A stretch of 64,000 bases of DNA, from positions 62,001 through 126,000 of the forward strand of contig NZ_CP028475.1 in assembly GCF_003047105.1 (NCBI RefSeq), read 5' to 3'. A program made the position numbers and the translations under genes. The notes under the pieces were generated by a model. It was not told the origin of the DNA and made no database searches. It saw only the letters and a list, made by a program, of their open reading frames with translations. This document shows, piece by piece, positions 33,712 through 42,295 of the stretch (positions are counted from its first letter, which is position 1; each line of letters starts with the position of its first letter). The stretch is from Celeribacter baekdonensis (GTDB lineage: Bacteria > Pseudomonadota > Alphaproteobacteria > Rhodobacterales > Rhodobacteraceae).

Positions 33712-34626
33712 ATGAATATACCAAACGGCCTCAAACTCCGCCACCTCGACGCCTTCCTCGCTGTTGCCGAGGCGGGCACCATCTCTGCTGCCGCGCGGTT
33801 GCGCAATGTCTCGCAGCCTGCGCTCTCAAAAACCGTGTCGGAGCTTGAGGCGCAACTGGGCACCGAGTTGTTCGAGCGCACGGGAAGGCGGGCGATCCTC
33901 ACTCCCGGTGGCGAAGCGTTTCGCCGCCATGCCATTGCGGCCTTGCAAAGCCTTGAGGCCGGGTGTCGTGTGCTCAGTGGCCCGTCGCACCGCGATCTTG
34001 TCAAAGTGGGCGTCTTGCCCACGGTGGCAGGCGGGTTTTTCCCGTCGGTTGCATTGGAATTCCACGAATTGCGACCCGAGGCGCGGATCGGCGTGATGAC
34101 AGGGCCCAACCGCTATCTGATCGACATGCTGCGGTCGGGCAAAATTGATCTGATGATTGGGCGCATGCCGGGGTCAAAGGATATGCCTGGCCTGTCCTTT
34201 GAATATCTCTATGATGAGCCGATTGAATTGGTCGCACGCGCCGGTCATCCGGCCTTGGGGCATGACCCGGTTCAGGCGCTTTCGACCTATCCGTTGATCC
34301 TACCTAATCCGGGGGCGATCATCCGCGCAACGGTCGATCAATACCTGTCGGCGATGGGGGTGTCGGGGTTGCGTCCGGTGTTTGAAACCGTCGCTTTGCC
34401 GGTGGCGCTGACGTTGTTGGAGCAATCGGATATGCTATGGTTCATCTCGCGCGGCGTGGTGGCGCGGGAGTTGGCGGCGGGCACATTGGGGACGCTTGAT
34501 ATGAAGGCCGATTACATGTCCGGCGCGGTCGGTTTGACGCGTAAATTTGCCTTTGGTCAAAACACGCCTGCGGATCTTTTGGCAAGCTTGCTGCACCAGC
34601 GGGCGGAACAAATGTCCGCCCGCTGA
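33712..34626 (+). CDS. pcaQ: LysR-family activator of the protocatechuate operon
   Basis: A 304-residue LysR regulator. The N-terminal winged helix is LRHLDAFLAVAEAGTISAAARLRNVSQPALSKTVSELEAQLGTELFER; the rest is a periplasmic-binding-protein-like effector domain that in PcaQ senses beta-carboxymuconate or gamma-carboxymuconolactone. ATG 33712 begins the family homology; an upstream in-frame start at 33631 would cover the promoter. Divergence from pcaDCHGB is the standard PcaQ layout. Confidence 0.9.
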   Translation: MNIPNGLKLRHLDAFLAVAEAGTISAAARLRNVSQPALSKTVSELEAQLGTELFERTGRRAILTPGGEAFRRHAIAALQSLEAGCRVLSGPSHRDLVKVGVLPTVAGGFFPSVALEFHELRPEARIGVMTGPNRYLIDMLRSGKIDLMIGRMPGSKDMPGLSFEYLYDEPIELVARAGHPALGHDPVQALSTYPLILPNPGAIIRATVDQYLSAMGVSGLRPVFETVALPVALTLLEQSDMLWFISRGVVARELAAGTLGTLDMKADYMSGAVGLTRKFAFGQNTPADLLASLLHQRAEQMSAR

Positions 34627-34635
34627 TCTTTGATC

Positions 34636-35838
34636 TTACACGGCCTCCAGCGCAATGGCGATGCCTTGGCCGACGCCGATACACATCATCGACAGCGACT
34701 TTTCACCCGGTTTGAGTTCCAACATCGCCGTGCCGGTGATCCGCGCGCCTGACATGCCAAGCGGGTGGCCGAGCGAAATCGCACCGCCGTTGGGGTTCAC
34801 GCGCGCATCGTCGTCGGCAATGCCCAGATCGCGCAGCGTGGCCAAGCCTTGGCTCGCAAAGGCTTCGTTCAGCTCGATGACCGCAAAGTCCTCTTGTTTG
34901 AGGCCAAGGCGTGCCATCAGCTTTTTCGAGGCAGGCACAGGGCCGTAGCCCATGATGCGTGGCGCAACCCCCGCCGTGGCCCCGCCAAGGACTTTGGCGA
35001 TCGGCGTAAGCCCGTGTTTTTCCGCCGCTTCCTTGGTCGCGAGGATCAGCGCCGCCGCCCCGTCGTTGACGCCAGAGGCATTGCCTGCCGTGACCGTGCC
35101 GTCGGCTTTGACGAAGGTTTTGAGCTTTTGCAGATCGGCAAGGGTGGTCTGCGGGCGCGGGTGTTCGTCGGTGTCTACGACAATCGGATCGCCGCGGCGC
35201 TGCGGGATGGTCACGGGTACGATTTCACGGGCCAGACGTCCGTTTGTCAGTGCAACCCCTGCCTTTTGCTGCGAGCGCAGGGCAAAAGCGTCTTGGTCCG
35301 CACGGTTGATGTTAAAATCTTCCGCCACGTTTTCCCCCGTCTCGGGCATCGAGTCGACGCCATGCATGTCCTTCATCAACTTGTTGACAAAGCGCCAGCC
35401 GATGGTGGTGTCCTCGACTGTGTTGCTGCGCGAATATGCGGCCTCTGCCTTGGGCATCACGAAGGGCGCGCGCGACATCGACTCGACCCCGCCTGCCACG
35501 ATCAATTCGGCTTCACCCGCCCTGATCGCCCGCGCGGCCGTGATGATCGCATCCATGCCAGAGCCGCAAAGCCGGTTCATTGTCGTTCCGGGCACGCAAT
35601 CCGGGTAACCCGCCAGCAAAAGCGACATCCGTGCCACGTTGCGGTTGTCTTCGCCGGCTTGGTTGGCACAGCCAAAAATGACCTCGTCAATCGCCGCAAG
35701 GTCCAGGCCGGGGTTGCGCTCGGCCAGGGCTTTCAAAGGGATCGCGCCCAAATCGTCGGCGCGCACCGAGGCCAAGGCCCCGGCGAAACGGCCCATGGGC
35801 GTGCGGATATAATCGCAGATATAGACGTCTTGCATCAC
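34636..35838 (-). CDS. pcaF: 3-Oxoadipyl-CoA thiolase
   Basis: Thiolase of 400 residues cleaving beta-ketoadipyl-CoA to succinyl-CoA and acetyl-CoA. The acyl-accepting Cys lies in TMNRLCGSGMDAI (about residue 90), His in ISLGHPLGMSGAR and the second Cys in MMCIGVGQGIA. The opening VYICDYIRTPMGRFAGAL is typical of PcaF. It overlaps pcaJ by 4 bp and converges on pcaQ with a 9-bp gap. It is the only thiolase in the window, so it might also be borrowed by other pathways. Confidence 0.93.
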   Translation of the reverse strand: MMQDVYICDYIRTPMGRFAGALASVRADDLGAIPLKALAERNPGLDLAAIDEVIFGCANQAGEDNRNVARMSLLLAGYPDCVPGTTMNRLCGSGMDAIITAARAIRAGEAELIVAGGVESMSRAPFVMPKAEAAYSRSNTVEDTTIGWRFVNKLMKDMHGVDSMPETGENVAEDFNINRADQDAFALRSQQKAGVALTNGRLAREIVPVTIPQRRGDPIVVDTDEHPRPQTTLADLQKLKTFVKADGTVTAGNASGVNDGAAALILATKEAAEKHGLTPIAKVLGGATAGVAPRIMGYGPVPASKKLMARLGLKQEDFAVIELNEAFASQGLATLRDLGIADDDARVNPNGGAISLGHPLGMSGARITGTAMLELKPGEKSLSMMCIGVGQGIAIALEAV

Positions 35839-36527
35839 AAATCCTCCGGTACGTTTAGGTCGGCCACGTCGCCATCAACATGAAGCGTTGCGCCCGTTAC
35901 GGCCTGCAATTGCGCCAAGGTGATCCCAGACACTTTCTCGCGCAGGATGAATTTTCCATCCTCGATGTCGACCACGGCGAGCGAGGTATAGACGCGGGTC
36001 ACACAGGCCACGCCGGTGAGCGGAAAGGTGCAGGCCTCGACCAATTTCGGCTTGCCATCTTTGGTGACGTGATCGGTGACCACGGCCACGCGTTTGGCAC
36101 CATGGACCAAATCCATTGCCCCGCCGACCGCAGGCACGCCTTTGGAGCCAACGCGCCAATTCGCCAAATCGCCGTTTTGCCCGATCTGATATGCGCCCAG
36201 CACGGCCAGATCGAGGTGACCACCGCGGACCATGGCGAAACTGTCGGCATGGTGGAAAAACGACGCGCCCGGATTGAGCGTGATCGCCTTTTTCCCGGCG
36301 TTGATCAGGTCCCAATCTTCCTCACCCTCAAGCGGCGCCTTGCCAAAGCCCAGCACACCGTTTTCGGTGTGATAGGTGACATCGCGGCCTTCGGGTTGGA
36401 ATTTGGCGATCATCTCGGGAAAGCCGATCCCGAGGTTCACATAAGAGCCATCTTCGATGTCTTGCGCGGCGCGCCACGCGATTTGGGCGTTGTTCAAAGC
36501 CACGTCGGAAATGTTGAAATCGGACAT
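35835..36527 (-). CDS. pcaJ: 3-Oxoadipate CoA-transferase subunit B
   Basis: Beta subunit, 230 residues. The catalytic Glu is in YHTENGVLGFG (about residue 52), with YVNLGIGFPEMIAKF and the GGHLDLAVLGAYQ and AVGGAMDLVHGAKRV blocks of class I CoA-transferases. With PcaI it transfers CoA from succinyl-CoA to beta-ketoadipate. It directly abuts pcaI and overlaps pcaF. Confidence 0.93.
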   Translation of the reverse strand: MSDFNISDVALNNAQIAWRAAQDIEDGSYVNLGIGFPEMIAKFQPEGRDVTYHTENGVLGFGKAPLEGEEDWDLINAGKKAITLNPGASFFHHADSFAMVRGGHLDLAVLGAYQIGQNGDLANWRVGSKGVPAVGGAMDLVHGAKRVAVVTDHVTKDGKPKLVEACTFPLTGVACVTRVYTSLAVVDIEDGKFILREKVSGITLAQLQAVTGATLHVDGDVADLNVPEDL

Positions 36528-37247
36528 TTAATGAACCACTCCCGTGCGCACGAGCACTTCTTCTTGTTGAGGATGTGCAACTTCGACCACCATATCGACA
36601 AAGATGCCGGGGGTGATGACTTGTTCCGGGTTGATGCCGCCGGGGGCGACAAGTTCGGAGACTTGCGCGATGGTTTTATTGGCAGCCATGGCCATCAGCG
36701 GATTGAAGTTGCGGCCTGCAAGGCGGTAGGTCAGGTTGCCGACCGTGTCTCCGATCTGACCTTTGATCAGGGCGAAATCCGCCTTCAACCAGCGTTCGCG
36801 GACATACATTTTGCCGTCGAACTCTTCGGTCGGTTTGCCGATCGCAAGGTCGGTGCCAAAAGAGGAGGGCGTGTAAAACGCCGGGATGCCCGCACCGGCG
36901 GCGCGGATGCGTTCGGCCAAGGTGCCTTGGGGCACAAGTTCCAACTCGATCTCGCCCGCGAGATATTTCTCGTTGAACGCTTCGGCGTTGGAGCTGCGCG
37001 GGAAGGAACAGATCATTTTGCCGACCATGCCGGCTTTGATCATCGCGGCGATACCGATGCCGCCATTGCCCGCGTTGTTGTTGATCACGGTCAGGTTTTT
37101 CGGGCTGCCGGTGGCGCGAAAGCGGTCGATCAGCGCGTGGATCAATTCGATCGGCGCGCCGGAGCCGCCGAAACCGCCGATCATGACCTGTGCACCGTCC
37201 GGGATCTCGGCGATGGCCTCGGCCACGGTAGAGATGGTTTTGTCCAT
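36528..37247 (-). CDS. pcaI: 3-Oxoadipate CoA-transferase subunit A
   Basis: Alpha subunit, 239 residues, with the CoA-binding GGFGGSGAPIELIHAL, the NNAGNGGIGIAAMI segment and FYTPSSFGT. First gene of pcaIJF, divergent from the IclR gene pcaR across 88 bp. A GGAGA site precedes the ATG. Confidence 0.93.
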   Translation of the reverse strand: MDKTISTVAEAIAEIPDGAQVMIGGFGGSGAPIELIHALIDRFRATGSPKNLTVINNNAGNGGIGIAAMIKAGMVGKMICSFPRSSNAEAFNEKYLAGEIELELVPQGTLAERIRAAGAGIPAFYTPSSFGTDLAIGKPTEEFDGKMYVRERWLKADFALIKGQIGDTVGNLTYRLAGRNFNPLMAMAANKTIAQVSELVAPGGINPEQVITPGIFVDMVVEVAHPQQEEVLVRTGVVH

Positions 37248-37335
37248 GAGACTCTCCTTATTCTGAACGTTGATCTAGCTTTGCCATCGCAAAAGGCCGA
37301 GTCATTTTGTTCGCATATTGACATTTGTTCTCTGA

Positions 37336-38112
37336 ATGATCAAAATCGTGCGCATGGCGAACAAATCATCAGACACCATCTCCTCTCTGGCCAAGGGCCT
37401 GCATGTTCTCGAATGTTTCGGGGCGGAGACGCCGAAACTGTCAATCACCGATGTGTCGAAACAAACCGGGCTGGACCGGGCCACCGCGCGGCGCTGTCTT
37501 TTGACGCTGCATGCCGAGGGCTATGCCGAGTATGATGGTAAATTCTTCACGCTGACCCACCGCGCTTTGCGGCTTGGGATGGGGGCGATTTCGGCCCTGC
37601 CGCTGCCGCAAATCGTGCAGCCTTGGTTGGATCAACTGACGGAAAACATTGGTGAAAGCTGTTCTGTGTCGATTTTGGACCGCACGGAAATCGTTTATCT
37701 CGCCCGCGCGGCGCAAAAACGGGTGATGTCGATCGGGCTGATGCCGGGGTCACGTCTTCCGGCGCATTGTACCTCGATGGGGCGGGTGCTTTTGGCCGCT
37801 TTACCGCGCGATGAGGCGGTGGCGGTGATTGAGGCCTCAGACCTCTCTCCGCGCACGAAATTTAGCGTTACCGACCCGGAAGAGGTCATGGCGCGCGTCG
37901 ATTTGGCGCGAAACCAAGGCTATGCCTTGATTGATCAAGAAGTCGAGATTGGCCTGCGCTCTATCGCCGTGCCCTTGGTCAACAGTCATGGCACGGTCGT
38001 GGCGGCGCTCAATACCGGCATGGCGGCGACGCAGGCCCGCGTGGAGGGCCTGATTCCGGTCTATTTGCCGAAATTGTTGAAGGTGCAGTCAGGGTTGAAG
38101 CGGGTACTGTAA
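37336..38112 (+). CDS. pcaR: IclR-family regulator of pcaIJF
   Basis: A 258-residue IclR regulator of the PcaR/PobR/CatR group. The winged helix covers about residues 15-70 (LSITDVSKQTGLDRATARRCLLTL), followed by the IclR effector domain with RVMSIGLMPGSRLPAHCTSMGRVLLA. It lies divergent from pcaIJF, where PcaR proteins respond to beta-ketoadipate. The intergenic region has two TTGTTC hexamers (about 37308 and 37327), possible half-sites. An alternative ATG is six codons downstream. Confidence 0.87.
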   Translation: MIKIVRMANKSSDTISSLAKGLHVLECFGAETPKLSITDVSKQTGLDRATARRCLLTLHAEGYAEYDGKFFTLTHRALRLGMGAISALPLPQIVQPWLDQLTENIGESCSVSILDRTEIVYLARAAQKRVMSIGLMPGSRLPAHCTSMGRVLLAALPRDEAVAVIEASDLSPRTKFSVTDPEEVMARVDLARNQGYALIDQEVEIGLRSIAVPLVNSHGTVVAALNTGMAATQARVEGLIPVYLPKLLKVQSGLKRVL

Positions 38113-38118
38113 CCCGCC

Positions 38119-38760
38119 TCAAATCCGAAAGATTGGTTGCAACAGACGCGGCACAAGCGACAAGAACCGCAATTGCGCGTCGGTCGCGGCCAGACAAATA
38201 CAGGCCTCTCCGGGTTCGGCAATGGGCGTGTGTTCCAAACTGCCATCGGCGGTCTCAAGATCACCAACACCGTAACGCCCGGTTTCATCGCGAAATGCGC
38301 CTTGTAACACCAGGGTCAGTTCCAACCCGTTGTGCCCATGATCCGGCACAGCCATGCCGCCGGGGATGTACAAAAGTCGCACGCTTCCGGCCTTGTCATG
38401 CTGTAAAATCGCCTGTTTTGTGCCAAGCCCCATGTGTTTCCACCGCGGTTGGGCCCCGCCCAGTGCGGCCATCACCGGGGCCGGGTAGGGACCTTTGGCC
38501 TCATACTCTGGCTCTTGCTCAAAAACGGCGTCGAGTTCGTCAAACAGCCGCGATTTCAGAGCGGCCGAGACATCAGACACGGCACCCGTTTCCATCACCA
38601 CGCCACCGGCATGGGCGTGGGCCTCGGAGCGCGCGCGACAGTCGTCGCACAGCGACAGATGGCTGGCAATCACCACCGCATAGGGCTGTGGCAGGTGACC
38701 CGACACATAGGCCAAAAGAACATCGTCAGAGACGTGATGGGTGATTGAATTCGTGCTCAT
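38119..38760 (-). CDS. chrR: ChrR-type zinc anti-sigma factor
   Basis: A 213-residue anti-sigma factor that holds RpoE inactive until singlet oxygen or related stress. The N-terminal zinc anti-sigma domain has His8/His9, His34, Cys38 and Cys41 (HLSLCDDC), matching the ligand set of Rhodobacter sphaeroides ChrR. The C-terminal cupin (PGGMAVPDHGHNGLELTLVLQG, then HTPIAEPGEACICL) carries the second metal site required for the stress response. It overlaps rpoE by 4 bp. Confidence 0.93.
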   Translation of the reverse strand: MSTNSITHHVSDDVLLAYVSGHLPQPYAVVIASHLSLCDDCRARSEAHAHAGGVVMETGAVSDVSAALKSRLFDELDAVFEQEPEYEAKGPYPAPVMAALGGAQPRWKHMGLGTKQAILQHDKAGSVRLLYIPGGMAVPDHGHNGLELTLVLQGAFRDETGRYGVGDLETADGSLEHTPIAEPGEACICLAATDAQLRFLSLVPRLLQPIFRI

Positions 38761-39320
38761 GACCGTGCTCCTTTCATTTCGTGTCTGAGTTTTTCCAAGG
38801 CGAGGCGGATGCGGGATTTGATGGTTCCAAGCGGCAATCCGGTCGCTTCGCTGATTTCACTGTGGCTGAGTTCGCCCATATAGGCCTGTTCGACCATTTG
38901 CCTTTGATCCGGGCTCAGCGCCGCCATCGCGCGTTTGAGATGTTGCACCTCCTGTTCAAGCCCAATGACATGGCTGGCGTCTGGTTCGGGGGGCTCCGGG
39001 GTTTTTAACGCCTCTGGCACAGGTCGCGCATTTTTGCGGAAATGATCGGTCTGTTGGTTGCGTGCGATTTGATAAATCCACGCCGAAACCTGCGCTCGTT
39101 CGGGATCAAACAAATGCGCCTTGCGCCAGACTTTAAGCATCACCTCTTGCACCACATCCTCAGCCTGCGCCGAGGAGGCCCCGGAGCGCATCACCATGCC
39201 TTTGAGGCGAGGGGCGAAATGGTCAAACAGGGCAGAAAATGCCGCCTTGTCGCGCTGATCGCGCACCTTGAGCATCCATTGGGTCTGATCCGATGGGGAG
39301 TCAGTCGAGGGGGATGTCAC
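38757..39320 (-). CDS. rpoE: ECF11 RNA polymerase sigma factor RpoE
   Basis: A 187-residue sigma factor with region 2 (FSALFDHFAPRLKGMVMRSG ... AEDVVQEVMLKVWRKAHLF) and region 4 (LSPDQRQMVEQAYMGELSHSEISEATGLPLGTIKSRI). The frame is open to 39575, but a TGATCC-N16-CGTA promoter at 39485-39510 and the lack of homology in the first 85 codons place the start at the GTG 39320, with AAAGGG upstream. Coupled to chrR by a 4-bp overlap, it should drive photo-oxidative stress genes including the divergent operon. Confidence 0.87.
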   Translation of the reverse strand: MTSPSTDSPSDQTQWMLKVRDQRDKAAFSALFDHFAPRLKGMVMRSGASSAQAEDVVQEVMLKVWRKAHLFDPERAQVSAWIYQIARNQQTDHFRKNARPVPEALKTPEPPEPDASHVIGLEQEVQHLKRAMAALSPDQRQMVEQAYMGELSHSEISEATGLPLGTIKSRIRLALEKLRHEMKGARS

Positions 39321-39484
39321 GTCGGTCGGCCCTTTCGCGCAGATCCGGGGTCTGGTGGAGCGCCGTTGAGGGCGGGACGGACCCGTCTTTTCAAGCGGCA
39401 CCACACATGCCCCTGCCTCAAAAGAGGGAGCGGGCTCCAGCACGGATGCAAACATATGATGGTCTTGGGTCAACATATCTGGTT

Positions 39485-39510
39485 TACGCGGCCCGTCGAG
39501 GGATGGATCA
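39485..39510 (-). promoter_or_regulatory. RpoE-dependent promoter of rpoE-chrR
   Basis: On the minus strand TGATCC (39510-39505) and CGTA (39488-39485) are separated by exactly 16 bp, the ECF11 promoter pattern. This implies autoregulation and a leader of about 150 nt before the chosen GTG start. Confidence 0.8.
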
Positions 39511-39580
39511 CTTTCGGTCTTCACTTTTTTCGATTTTTCTGTGTCGCCTCTCCGGTCGGTTCGGTTTGTGATCATCGTTT

Positions 39581-39606
39581 TGATCCAAAAGCGCGCGCGC
39601 CGCGTA
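39581..39606 (+). promoter_or_regulatory. RpoE-dependent promoter of the FAD oxidoreductase operon
   Basis: TGATCC (39581-39586), a 16-bp GC-rich spacer and CGTA (39603-39606) lie 27 bp upstream of the ATG at 39634. Spacing and hexamers are identical to the promoter found for rpoE-chrR on the other strand. Confidence 0.82.
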
Positions 39607-39633
39607 GTGCTTTGTAACCAAGGAGATTAAGAC

Positions 39634-40947
39634 ATGTCATTTGACGTATCCCCCGCCCCCGTCCAACGGATCGCCATTATTGGCGGCGGTATTTCAGGCC
39701 TTGCCGCGGCTTACCGTTTGGCTGGAACGCATGCTGTGACCCTGTTTGAGGCTGAGCCGCGTTTGGGCGGTCATGCGCGCACGGTGATGGCCGGGGTCAA
39801 GAGCGACAGGCCGGTGGACACAGGATTTATCGTGTTCAATTACGCCAATTACCCGCATCTTACCGAGATGTTTGCGGCCCTTGATGTGCCGGTTGAGCCA
39901 AGTGATATGAGCTTTGGCGCGACGATTGATGGCGGGCGCGTGGAATACGGGCTGAAATCCTTGGCGGCTTTGGTGGGCCAAAAACGCAACCTGCTGCGCC
40001 CAGGGTTTGTCCGTATGGTTCGCGACATTTTCCGCTTTAACGCGGGCGCGGAAGCCGCCGCCAAAGACGAGCACATGACCATTGGCGAGATGGTCGAGGA
40101 TATGAAGCTTGGCGACTGGTTTCAGCGCTACTACCTGATGCCGATCTGTGGCGCGATCTGGTCAACCTCGCCGGAGGACATCCGCGCCTTTCCGGCCCGT
40201 GCCTTGGTGCAGTTTTTCCGCAATCACGCGTTGCTCAGCGCCACGGGTCAACACCAATGGTGGACGGTGTCGGGGGGCTCGATTGAATATGTTCGCCGCC
40301 TTGAGGCGTATCTTTTGGGACGTGGGGCTGATTTGCGCACAGGTACGCCGATTGCCACGGTTCAGCGCGATGAAATGGGGGTTGAGATCACGCCGTTTGG
40401 TGGTGCGTCCGAGCGGTTTGATCAGGTGATTTTTGCCTGCCATTCCGACACGGCGCTCAAACTGCTCGCCGTCCCCTCTGCGGCCGAGACCCGCGCCCTT
40501 TCCGATCTGCGTTACCAAGACAACCGGGTTGTGCTGCATCGTGACGCCTCCTTTATGCCAAAGCGCAAAACCTGTTGGTCCTCTTGGGTCTATCAGGCCA
40601 AATCAGACGAGAGCCGCACCCAAATCGGCGTCACCTATTGGATGAACCGGTTGCAAAACATCCCAGAAACCGACCCGCTTTTCGTCACCCTCAATCCAGC
40701 CCATGCGCCCGACCCGGCGATGGTTTATGACGAGGTCACCTTTCGCCACCCGGTGTTTGATCATGCGGCCTTGCGCGCCCAAGGCGCGATCGCAGCGCTT
40801 CAGGGTCAAAACCGCACATGGTTTGCGGGGGCTTATCTGGGCAATGGGTTCCATGAGGACGGATTCGCAAGCGCCGTGCGCGTCACCGATGCGCTCACCG
40901 CACAGGCAGCCATGGCCGCGACGGCCGTCACGATTGCGGCGCAATGA
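39634..40947 (+). CDS. FAD/NAD(P)-binding amine-oxidase-like oxidoreductase of the RpoE regulon
   Basis: A 437-residue flavoprotein with N-terminal IAIIGGGISGLAAAYRLAG and FEAEPRLGGHARTV (dinucleotide-binding fold, residues about 11-50), a catalytic-domain body and the C-terminal FAGAYLGNGFHEDGFASAV flavin-closing block. Such proteins are regularly paired with DUF1365 and act on lipids or polyenes in stress operons. An AAGGAG site precedes the ATG and an RpoE-type promoter lies upstream. It overlaps the DUF1365 gene by 4 bp. The substrate is not known; membrane unsaturated fatty acid is a reasonable guess. Confidence 0.82.
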   Translation: MSFDVSPAPVQRIAIIGGGISGLAAAYRLAGTHAVTLFEAEPRLGGHARTVMAGVKSDRPVDTGFIVFNYANYPHLTEMFAALDVPVEPSDMSFGATIDGGRVEYGLKSLAALVGQKRNLLRPGFVRMVRDIFRFNAGAEAAAKDEHMTIGEMVEDMKLGDWFQRYYLMPICGAIWSTSPEDIRAFPARALVQFFRNHALLSATGQHQWWTVSGGSIEYVRRLEAYLLGRGADLRTGTPIATVQRDEMGVEITPFGGASERFDQVIFACHSDTALKLLAVPSAAETRALSDLRYQDNRVVLHRDASFMPKRKTCWSSWVYQAKSDESRTQIGVTYWMNRLQNIPETDPLFVTLNPAHAPDPAMVYDEVTFRHPVFDHAALRAQGAIAALQGQNRTWFAGAYLGNGFHEDGFASAVRVTDALTAQAAMAATAVTIAAQ

Positions 40948-41735
40948 GTGCCCCCGAACATATCGCGGGCCAAACGGTCCATGCCCGGCGCGGGGCGCTC
41001 AAACATGCGTTTCGCTATGGCGTGGACTATGTCTTGATCGACCCTGAAAGTCCGCTTCACCCACGCCTGTTTTCGCGCAATCACTTTAACCTGTTTGCCG
41101 TGCATGACCGCGATCATGGCGGAGTTCGCGACGCCGGGCGGGGCGCGGTTTGGGCACGGGAGGCGTTGAAAAGCGCTGGTTTGTCAGAGGGGTACAGTCT
41201 ACGCCTGTTGACGCAGCCCGCGTTTCTTGGGTTTTCCTTCAACCCGGTGAGCTTTTGGTTGGCCTGTCGCGAAGGCGCGCTTGTGGCGGTGATTGCCGAG
41301 GTCAACAACACCTTTGGCGATCGGCACAATTACCTCTGCCACCTAGCTGACTTTGCCCCGATCTCCGCCACGGATGTGATCACCGCACGCAAAGTGTTTC
41401 ACGTCTCGCCGTTCCAAGAGATCAAAGGCGGCTATAGCTTTGGTTTTGCCATTCACGCGGATCGCATCGCCATACGCATCCTGCATGACAATGGCACCGA
41501 GGGTTTGATTGCGACACTCACCGGCGCGCGGAGGCCGCTCACCAATGGCTCGATCCTGCGCGCCACGCTGCGCCGTCCTTTTGGGGCATTGCGCACGTTG
41601 ATTTTGATCTACGCCCAAGCGCTCCGGCTCAAAGTCAAAGGTGCCCGCTATCGCCCGCGCCCCGCGCCGCCAAAAGACAGTTTGAGCGCGCCCAACATGC
41701 CCCACACCCCCTCGGCCAAAGAGGTCCAATCATGA
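40944..41735 (+). CDS. DUF1365 family protein
   Basis: A 263-residue DUF1365 protein. Family blocks are HARRGALKHAFRYGVDYVLID at the N-terminus, the GYSLRLLTQPAFLGFSFNPVSFWL centre and the AEVNNTFGDRHNYL and KVFHVSPFQEIKGGY motifs. No catalytic function has been established that I can name; it usually accompanies a FAD oxidoreductase and a cyclopropane-synthase-like methyltransferase. No such methyltransferase gene is present in this operon. It overlaps both neighbours by 4 bp. Confidence 0.85.
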   Translation: MSAPEHIAGQTVHARRGALKHAFRYGVDYVLIDPESPLHPRLFSRNHFNLFAVHDRDHGGVRDAGRGAVWAREALKSAGLSEGYSLRLLTQPAFLGFSFNPVSFWLACREGALVAVIAEVNNTFGDRHNYLCHLADFAPISATDVITARKVFHVSPFQEIKGGYSFGFAIHADRIAIRILHDNGTEGLIATLTGARRPLTNGSILRATLRRPFGALRTLILIYAQALRLKVKGARYRPRPAPPKDSLSAPNMPHTPSAKEVQS

Positions 41736-42295
41736 AACTTATCCTCATCGCGCTCGTTCTGATTTTGCTGCTCGTCGTGCTCATCCTCTGGCGGCCCGGA
41801 TATAATTTCCGCGCTCAAAAGCCTGCGGATTACGCCGAGACGACACCGTTGTTTGACCCACAGGTTCACCTCAACGGACCGATCGATTCAGAGGGCGTGA
41901 TTTATGGCCCCGATGGCCGGGTCTCCTCGCGGTTTGTGGCCCGGATGACCGGGACATGGGACGGGCTGAACGGCACATTGCGCGAGGAATTCACCTATGC
42001 CAGCGGCGGTCAGCAGGTGCGCGAATGGACGCTGTCCTTTGATGCCAGCGGCGCGCTGACCGCCACGGCACCCGACATCATCGGCGTGGGCACCGGGCAA
42101 TTGTCGGGGGCGACCCTGTCGATGCGCTATAAAATCAAACTCGAAGAGGACGCAGGCGGGCATGTGTTGGATGTCACAGATTGGCTCTATCTGGCGCAAA
42201 ATGGCGTGATCGTGAACCGCTCGGAAATGCGCAAATTCGGCATCAAAGTGGCCGAACTGGTGGCGACGATGCGCCCCGCAGAGGAGGTAAAATGA
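41732..42295 (+). CDS. DUF3833 family membrane-anchored protein
   Basis: A 187-residue protein starting with a strong hydrophobic anchor (LILIALVLILLLVVLILW, residues 3-20) and then a beta-rich lipocalin-like domain (GVIYGPDGRVSSRFVARMTG, LREEFTYASGGQQVREW, GQLSGATLSMRYKIKLEED). This is the DUF3833 pattern, usually facing the periplasm. It is the third gene of the RpoE-dependent operon, overlapping the SDR gene by 4 bp. A role in handling lipid in the envelope is inferred. Confidence 0.8.
   Translation: MKLILIALVLILLLVVLILWRPGYNFRAQKPADYAETTPLFDPQVHLNGPIDSEGVIYGPDGRVSSRFVARMTGTWDGLNGTLREEFTYASGGQQVREWTLSFDASGALTATAPDIIGVGTGQLSGATLSMRYKIKLEEDAGGHVLDVTDWLYLAQNGVIVNRSEMRKFGIKVAELVATMRPAEEVK

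Noticed and set aside
34765..37535. Two long plus-strand open frames (34765-35883 and 35880-37535) opposite pcaF, pcaJ and pcaI
   Set aside because: pcaFJI have full catalytic motifs on the minus strand; the frames also run into the true pcaR start region without any family resemblance.
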